NCBI GenBank assembly: GCA_963922685.1
Contig: CAWUJM010000002.1
Coordinates: 4,806-68,805, forward strand
Reading direction: 5' to 3'
Source of the DNA: JAHDBG01 sp963922685
GTDB lineage: Bacteria; Pseudomonadota; Gammaproteobacteria; Chromatiales; Chromatiaceae
Length of the DNA: 64,000 nucleotides
Both the position numbers and the translations under genes were made by a program. Shown piece by piece: positions 58,604 to 64,000 of the stretch (the stretch's first letter is position 1; every line of letters begins with the position of its first letter). The notes under the pieces were generated by a model. It was not told the DNA's origin and did not search any database. It saw nothing but the letters and a program-made list of their open reading frames with translations.

Positions 58604-61210
58604 ATGCGACTCTGGCTCATCATCAGCGTTGGACTGTTATATGCCAGCACCAGTGTCGCCATCACATTAACCGATATTAAAAGACTGAGGCAGCAGTCGA
58701 CTCACCAGACGACCCAATCTGTACTAGACCAATCCCGGGCAACTACACAAGGGATTCCTAAATCAGCTGGATCCACCAAGCCATTACCCATTTCACTCAT
58801 TGAGCAGGATTATTCATTACGCGCCGGTCAGGTTCTGTATCAATTCGGTTACGACACTTTTCGCAGCCATACGCCCACCACAACATTGGATGGCAGTATC
58901 ACCGAAAATTATCTATTGGGTATTGGCGATGAGCTGATCGTGACTCTGCAGGGTCACACAAAAAAAACATTCAGAGCCAAAGTAGATCGGGAAGGACGCA
59001 TCCTCCTGCCTGGCTATTCACCAATCCGGGCGGCCAATCGACCCTTTAACGAGTTCCGAGACGAATTAAAAAATCGTATTGAAAGCGGAACAATTGGTAC
59101 TGAAGTATATATTTCAGTCGGTGCGATCCGGATGATTTCGGTTGTTATTGCAGGGGAAGTGAACCAGCCGGGGCAATATCAACTGACAGCACTGAGCAGT
59201 GTCAGCGACGCCTTATTTATAGCCCGCGGAATCCGCAAGACCGGCAGTCTGCGTCACATTCGGATTCAGCGTGGCAGTGACATATTGAACTTTGATGCAT
59301 ATGATATGCTGCTGGGCTTGGGCTCAATGCAAAGCCCCCCGCTACAACATGGCGACAGAATCATTGTCCCTACAATCGGGAACACAGTTGCGGTCAGCGG
59401 CAGCGTCAAACGATCTGGTATCTTCGAACTGAAATACGCGAAACAACGTGGAAATAACCTGCCGCGTATTCTGAAATGGGCTGGAGGCCCACTGCGTAGC
59501 CGGGGCAACCGCTATCTACGCCAAGCCTTGGATAAATCAGGTCAGGAAGTGTATACCAGCCTGCACAAGCCGAAAACCGCGACACTGTATGCGGATGACA
59601 TATTACAGGTAAGAGTTGGCAACCAACATCAAACCGGTAGTATTATCCTATCCGGCAATGTGCAGGTGCCTGGCAGACGATCGTTAAGTACTTATCCAAC
59701 ACTCAGAAAGCTATTAGGCAATCCATATCAGGCCCAAAAGATACTCAGCAAGCGCAGCTATCTACCATTTGCTGCCATCTGGACCACAGACTCTGAGACA
59801 CAGGCACGTTATTTCCGTGCTATTAACCTGAAATCGGTCCTAAATGGACAGCAAGATTATCATTTCCGGGACGCCGATCAGCTTATTGTACTCAGCCATA
59901 CAGACATTCAGTTTCCGATGTCTGCGGATGTGCAGAACATACTGGCTGGCGAACATGAGCATCAGGAACAACTTACTGATGCCACCGAAGCCAGTTCAGG
60001 GCAGAAAAAACTAAAACAAGGCAGCTCAACTCAGGACAAGCAGTGCCGCAGCCTGCAGGCATTGAAAGACACCTTGTCCGGAGAATCCGGACAACGATTT
60101 GCTAATGCAGTACGGATTGTAGACAATCGGCGTTGGCTCACGCAACGTGACTGTCCGGCGATCTATGAACAACGCCAAGAGCTGCTCAGCTTTATGCTGG
60201 AACATATGGTAATCCTGAACGGAGAGATACGACAGCCTGGCATTTATCCGGTTGCAAAAAGCACATTACTCAGCGACCTGATCAGCTTCACGGGCGGCGT
60301 TACCCAGAGTGCAGACCGACACAATATTGAGCTGAACCGGGAAGTATTTAACCTTGAGCGCACTCAATACCAACTCCAGAGACAAAAACTGAGTCTGGAT
60401 GCCGCTCTAGCTACTGTCATCCAGTCTGGTGACAGCCTGAGGTTTAATCCTTACATCTCAAATCGGGGGCGTGGCGGTATCCTATTGGCAGGGGAGTTTA
60501 ATCATCCTGGTATTTATACCCTATCACGAGGCGAAACCCTATCGCAAGTCATTGCACGCGCTGGCGGCCTGACACCGCAAGCCTATCCCTATGGTGCCGT
60601 ACTGACCCGGGAACGTCTGAAGCGACAGGAAAAACGTCATTATGCGCGTACTGCACGCGACCTGCAGGATGCCAGCTTTGCTCTTCTGCACAAAAGAGAT
60701 GGCGATGATAGTGCAGCTGCTATCTCTGCAATTGAAGGATTAGTGAAGGAACTGAAAGAAACACAGGCGGTCGGACGTATTGTCGTAGAGGCTGACCCTG
60801 CCATGTTAGCACTGAATCCCGATCTGGATACTTTACTGGAAGCAGGTGACACACTGTACATGCCGCAACGCAGCAATATCATCAGTGTCACCGGCGAAGT
60901 ACTCAACCCTGGCGCATCTTCATTCATCCCGGGACGCAATGCTGACGACTACATCTCAAAGGCAGGTGGATTACGCCGTTATGCTGATGAAGAACGCGTG
61001 TTTGTAGTACTGCCAAACGGCGAAGCGCAACCGGTGATCAGCACGATGACACACTGGAACTATAGCCCAATCAAAATACCACCCGGTAGCACGATTGTAG
61101 TACCGAGGGATACTGTTCCATTCAATCTATACAACTTTACATACGACATCACCAGCATCTTTTCCAATCTAGCTATTTCAGCCGCAGCTATTGCCACCAT
61201 CAATAACTAA
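58604..61210 (+). CDS. Polysaccharide export protein with multiple SLBB domains (Wza-like)
   Basis: Predicted 868 aa, over twice the size of E. coli Wza (379). It has a signal peptide (LWLIISVGLLYASTSVA) without lipobox Cys. A PES-type domain follows (LLGIGDELIVTLQGH, VDREGRILLPGYSPI). Repeated SLBB-like units follow: VVIAGEVNQPGQYQLTA, VAVSGSVKRSGIFEL, IILSGNVQVPGRRSL, VILNGEIRQPGIYPV, ILLAGEFNHPGIYTL and ISVTGEVLNPGASSF. The role is export across the outer membrane. It is contiguous with tatC, and a Wzz-type gene lies downstream. Confidence 0.9.
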   Translation: MRLWLIISVGLLYASTSVAITLTDIKRLRQQSTHQTTQSVLDQSRATTQGIPKSAGSTKPLPISLIEQDYSLRAGQVLYQFGYDTFRSHTPTTTLDGSITENYLLGIGDELIVTLQGHTKKTFRAKVDREGRILLPGYSPIRAANRPFNEFRDELKNRIESGTIGTEVYISVGAIRMISVVIAGEVNQPGQYQLTALSSVSDALFIARGIRKTGSLRHIRIQRGSDILNFDAYDMLLGLGSMQSPPLQHGDRIIVPTIGNTVAVSGSVKRSGIFELKYAKQRGNNLPRILKWAGGPLRSRGNRYLRQALDKSGQEVYTSLHKPKTATLYADDILQVRVGNQHQTGSIILSGNVQVPGRRSLSTYPTLRKLLGNPYQAQKILSKRSYLPFAAIWTTDSETQARYFRAINLKSVLNGQQDYHFRDADQLIVLSHTDIQFPMSADVQNILAGEHEHQEQLTDATEASSGQKKLKQGSSTQDKQCRSLQALKDTLSGESGQRFANAVRIVDNRRWLTQRDCPAIYEQRQELLSFMLEHMVILNGEIRQPGIYPVAKSTLLSDLISFTGGVTQSADRHNIELNREVFNLERTQYQLQRQKLSLDAALATVIQSGDSLRFNPYISNRGRGGILLAGEFNHPGIYTLSRGETLSQVIARAGGLTPQAYPYGAVLTRERLKRQEKRHYARTARDLQDASFALLHKRDGDDSAAAISAIEGLVKELKETQAVGRIVVEADPAMLALNPDLDTLLEAGDTLYMPQRSNIISVTGEVLNPGASSFIPGRNADDYISKAGGLRRYADEERVFVVLPNGEAQPVISTMTHWNYSPIKIPPGSTIVVPRDTVPFNLYNFTYDITSIFSNLAISAAAIATINN

Positions 61211-61759
61211 TGACACCCTGTACACAATTCATATTGTTGCGGTCAATGGAGTGATATCCGAGACTCAGCTGATGATTCATCAGTTATGATTTAGCGATAG
61301 CAGTTTCAATTTAACCACCCTCCTTTACCGGGTCTGCGCGAGGTGTCACTTTATCCCTCGTGAGATTTGGCGGCGTCCATACCCCAAAGACGTGACTTGA
61401 GGCATGGCAACAGCTTTGTTTTGCCTAGGTTCTCCCCGCATCTATCTATCATTCCATACTTTCCGTTGGTTCGCACGGCATAATAAGCTTCCTCAAATGG
61501 TTTGACAGCGTATCGAATACACTTTGCATATAGTCCTCTTCACCGTTACTTGGGAGCCTGCGGCCCTGACGCAACTCCGATCGCACACTCACGCCTGACG
61601 ACGCCTACCCGAAACTATCGGCCATCGCTTCTCTCTCTCCATAACCCCGACAGCGTTTGACGCCGATTTAACTTCTTCAGCCCCAACCAGCAGTCGATGA
61701 TGGTCTATTTCAGCATGATTCTGAAGTATTGCCCAAGGCATCCCCAAGCTAGTACTTCG
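61211..61759. other. Gene-free stretch, possible decayed mobile element
   Basis: No start-to-stop frame of useful size. On the minus strand a stop-bounded frame ending at 61351 reads protein-like (AVKPFEEAYYAVRTNGKYGM, then IDRCGENLGKTKLLPCLKSR) but has no start. A GGGATAAAGTGACACC-type conserved look and many short dyads suggest a structured or retroelement-like remnant. I could not match it to any family. Its position beside an IS630 fragment supports decay. Confidence 0.3.
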
Positions 61760-61966
61760 TCATAACTTAATTTTAGGATGTACAGACTTGAGTTTGTATC
61801 GCGCATCATTCATCTGCATTTGCCAGTCAACACCCCGCTGACGGGTATTGATATCGGTTGACCATGCCGTGATTTTTTGTTGCAGGGTCGCCAACTCACC
61901 GATACGACGATCCTTCAGACACTGCCGGGTTAATGCGCTCGGTAGCGGGCCAGATGTGTTGTCCAT
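61760..61966 (-). pseudogene. IS630-family transposase, C-terminal fragment
   Basis: A 68-codon frame matches only the end of IS630-type DDE transposases: RQCLKDRRIGELATLQQKIT, then AW...RGVDWQMQMNDARYKLKSVHPK. The catalytic domain and 5' part are absent, so it is a dead remnant. The plus-strand neighbours are polysaccharide genes, consistent with insertion into that locus. Confidence 0.7.
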
Positions 61967-62125
61967 GCAAATGTCAAGCTGAAAATTTCATATAGCATCT
62001 TGAAAAATCAGTACTTTTATTTGTGATTTCCAATTGATTTACGCAAAAATACATCTTTGATCCACTACCCCTTAACCGAGGCCGGTACACCTTATTGAGC
62101 TGATCCGAATCTCAACGAACTATCC

Positions 62126-63130
62126 ATGCAAATACAGCCGCCGCCTGCAGCTAACCAAACATCTCACACACCGCATGTGGGTGACGAAATCAACCTACTG
62201 GAACTATGGCAAGCAGTATGGCAACGCAAACTCACATTGCTTACTACAACACTAATAGGCATTGTACTTGGCTTCAGTTACCTTATGACAGCCACACCAA
62301 TATACCAAGCAGAAGTACTACTCTCACCCACAACCACGCAAAAAAGTAGCGGACAATTTGCATCATTTGCCAGTCAATACTCTGGGCTAGCTGATTTAGC
62401 GGGCGTTACATTACCTACACACAGCAGCCTGAACACTGCTATTGCAACACTGGAATCGCGCAGGTTCATTCAGTCTTTTATACAAAACCAAACGTTGAAA
62501 CCATTACTTTTCCCCAAGCAGTGGGATGAACGTACTGTATCATGGAAAGAACACCCCAAACTAGGTAATAGTTGGTGGAATTCATGGATTCAAATCGGCG
62601 ACAAAAACAAGCCCAAATTTGAGACTCCAGAACCTAGTTTAGAGCAGGCCTACAAAAAACTTAAAAGTGCTTTATCTGTGTCTTTTGATAAAAAGACCGG
62701 TTTAGTTAATTTACGCATTGACTGGTCGAAGCCGGAACTAACCGCGCAATGGGCCAATCAGCTAGTTACTCAAATCAATAAGGTACTTCGCGAACAAACT
62801 ATCACAAAAGCTGAGAATAGCATTGATTATTTATACAACCAATTAAAAACTACCCAATTCGATGAACTCCGGGTGCTGTATGCTGAACTGATTCAAGAGC
62901 AAACCAAAAGCATCACTTTGGCTCAGGCAAACAAAGAGTATGCATTTGAAATACTAGATCCTGCTGTTGCACCTGAAAATCCGATAAAGCCTAAGCATCG
63001 CACAATTCTGTTACTCAGTGTGGTCATTGGACTAGTACTTGGTATCGTTACCGCGCTAACCAGCAATGCAATGCAAAGTCGTAAACGCAAAACAGCTCCT
63101 GCCAATGCACCTCAGAAACTATCTTTATAA
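62126..63130 (+). CDS. Wzz-type chain-length determinant / polysaccharide co-polymerase
   Basis: Predicted 334 aa. The Wzz layout is visible: cytoplasmic N end with INLLELWQAVWQRK, first helix (LLTTTLIGIVLGFSYLM), a periplasmic helical domain, the Pro-rich PAVAPENPIKPKH before a second helix (TILLLSVVIGLVLGIVTAL) and a basic tail. It lacks the tyrosine kinase domain of Wzc. It sets O-antigen or exopolysaccharide length. Composition is AT-richer than the his-tat region, as is usual for surface polysaccharide genes. Confidence 0.88.
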   Translation: MQIQPPPAANQTSHTPHVGDEINLLELWQAVWQRKLTLLTTTLIGIVLGFSYLMTATPIYQAEVLLSPTTTQKSSGQFASFASQYSGLADLAGVTLPTHSSLNTAIATLESRRFIQSFIQNQTLKPLLFPKQWDERTVSWKEHPKLGNSWWNSWIQIGDKNKPKFETPEPSLEQAYKKLKSALSVSFDKKTGLVNLRIDWSKPELTAQWANQLVTQINKVLREQTITKAENSIDYLYNQLKTTQFDELRVLYAELIQEQTKSITLAQANKEYAFEILDPAVAPENPIKPKHRTILLLSVVIGLVLGIVTALTSNAMQSRKRKTAPANAPQKLSL

Positions 63131-63252
63131 TTTGTGAGAAGCCAAAAAAAGCCACTGACATATTATCGCAGATCAGGTCTGGTATAAACAAACCATTTGA
63201 ATCCGTGACTTCGTGAGATGAAAGGATTGCGAGTAGTGGTAGAAAAGTGTTG

Positions 63253-63747
63253 TCAGGCGTAAATGTTCCGTCCAAACTCCCTGTCGTTGATCAGTAAACC
63301 GATGACGGTATCCTGCATGATGTCAGACTTTGAGAAACAAATGGTTTTTCGGGCCAACCGCTTAATCCATGTTCGTAAGTTAAAGTTTTTCCTTTCAATT
63401 TTCTGAGTGTGGGATTTCCCGATGGGTATGCTGTTGTGTCTCCAGACAACGCTCATAAGTAGCCCGGTTGTCTGTGTCATAGTGCGCGATCTGAAAAGAA
63501 GCCAGCAACTTTTTCAGTGCTTTAAAGACCACCCCATCCTGATGTCTGCCAAAAACATAAGCCAGCATCGTATTTCTATGGCATACCATAGCCACCCGGG
63601 ACGCCTCTTGTTGCCCACAAAAAACCATTGTTCGTCCACCTCAGCTTCCAGACGGCATTGACCTCCGCTCACGTCAAACCCGGCTGGTGTCCGCAGATGC
63701 AGGTAGATAGTCCAGATGAGATGCCACCAGCAATTCCCGATCTGCAA
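63253..63747 (-). pseudogene. IS1-family transposase remnant with two frameshifts
   Basis: Three overlapping minus-strand frames join into IS1 InsB-like sequence: EAEVDEQWFFVGNKRRPGWL (frame of 63747-63514), then AYVFGRHQDG...TDNRATYERCLE (63628-63395), then PIGKSHTQKIERKNFNLRTW and FSKSDIMQDTVIG (63480-63253). Shifts fall near 63585 and 63405-63430, not at a programmed site. The N-terminal zinc-finger part is not visible. The element is therefore inactive. Confidence 0.8.
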
Positions 63748-63970
63748 TCAGGTTTGAAACGTCTGATGTAAAAAACTATGTTTCTTTACTGGAATGGATA
63801 AAAAAGAAGCAATTGATATAAATAACAGGACTCTATTTTGGTTTTATGACATAAATTTTCTCTTAATTTTGCAAGTTTTTATAAGCTTTTGTATTGACCG
63901 GCATAAAATGGCCGAAAGGTATTCTCTCCCCTCAATTCAGGAGCTTTGAATCTCTCCGGGTCTGATTCCC

Positions 63971-63984
63971 CGCAGCTTGCTGCG
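63971..63984 (+). repeat. Short hairpin CGCAG-CTTG-CTGCG
   Basis: A 5 bp stem with a CUUG tetraloop near the window edge, in an otherwise AT-rich 250 bp stretch (63748-64000) with no gene. Similar hairpins recur in many environmental genomes; the copy number here cannot be judged. Confidence 0.3.
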
Positions 63985-64000
63985 AAACATTGCTAAAAAT

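Noticed and set aside
61201..61700. Group II intron 5' region
   Set aside because: Some segments look reminiscent, but I could not place domain V or a maturase, so it is only listed as unknown.
63395..63628. Programmed frameshift in an active IS1
   Set aside because: The shifts are inside the InsB part, there are two of them, and the N-terminal part is missing.

Overview
The window is about 52% GC by eye and reads as a chromosomal segment of a gammaproteobacterium with both respiratory and sodium-coupled metabolism. Supporting this are lysC-csrA-tRNA-Ser, tRNA-Leu-tig-clpP, rnhA-dnaQ-dprA-topA, a FimV-like protein, YfbU, cytochrome c maturation genes (CcmG, CcmH), SURF1, complex I genes (nuoABCDEF) and a Na+-translocating oxaloacetate decarboxylase operon (oadGAB). 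I cannot name a genus. Many clusters are broken relative to their usual form: nuo stops after nuoF, his lacks hisI, ccm lacks ccmF, and clpP lacks clpX. Together with IS remnants, dispersed repeats and interrupted genes, this suggests a rearranged genome.

Layout. 1-4660: the htpG 3' end, a divergent guanylate-kinase/PhnN-like P-loop gene, class I fumarase, an IscA/HesB-like protein, a short FimV-like membrane protein and a degraded reading frame. 4661-11123: purM-purN, a cyclooxygenase-like heme peroxidase, an AAA ATPase/PD-(D/E)XK protein, an unexplained 470 bp gap and a membrane protein. 11199-19457: mfd, tRNA-Ser(UGA), a PmtA-like methyltransferase, clpP, tig, tRNA-Leu(UAG) and a second type of AAA/PD-(D/E)XK protein. 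19499-25708: YfbU, gatB, a berberine-bridge-type flavoprotein paired with a PsiD-like (GGSS) phosphatidylserine-decarboxylase-family enzyme, a PIMT-like methyltransferase and a small membrane protein. 25748-33231: xthA, a YadG/YadH ABC exporter, oadGAB, tRNA-Thr(UGU), an ankyrin lipoprotein and SURF1.

33264-43576 (minus strand): a NADAR-RibA fusion coupled to ccmH-ccmG, a paralogue of the first AAA/PD-(D/E)XK gene, tRNA-Ser(GCU), csrA, lysC, and the tightly coupled rnhA-dnaQ-dprA-topA set. 43602-48720: a DUF481-like outer-membrane gene with one in-frame stop, dnaE, a 27-bp inverted-repeat element and ssb. 48831-61210: nuoABCDEF, then a nearly gapless run pyrF-hisB-hisH-hisA-hisF-hisE-tatA-tatB-tatC and a large SLBB polysaccharide-export protein. 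61211-64000: a degraded region with an IS630 fragment, a Wzz-type chain-length protein and a frameshifted IS1 remnant, apparently the edge of a surface polysaccharide locus.

The most unusual contents are the PsiD-like decarboxylase/BBE-like oxidase pair, the cyclooxygenase-like peroxidase whose distal histidine position holds Asp, the PhnN-like P-loop gene, and the dispersed palindromic repeat. No CRISPR array, rRNA gene or intact prophage was seen.
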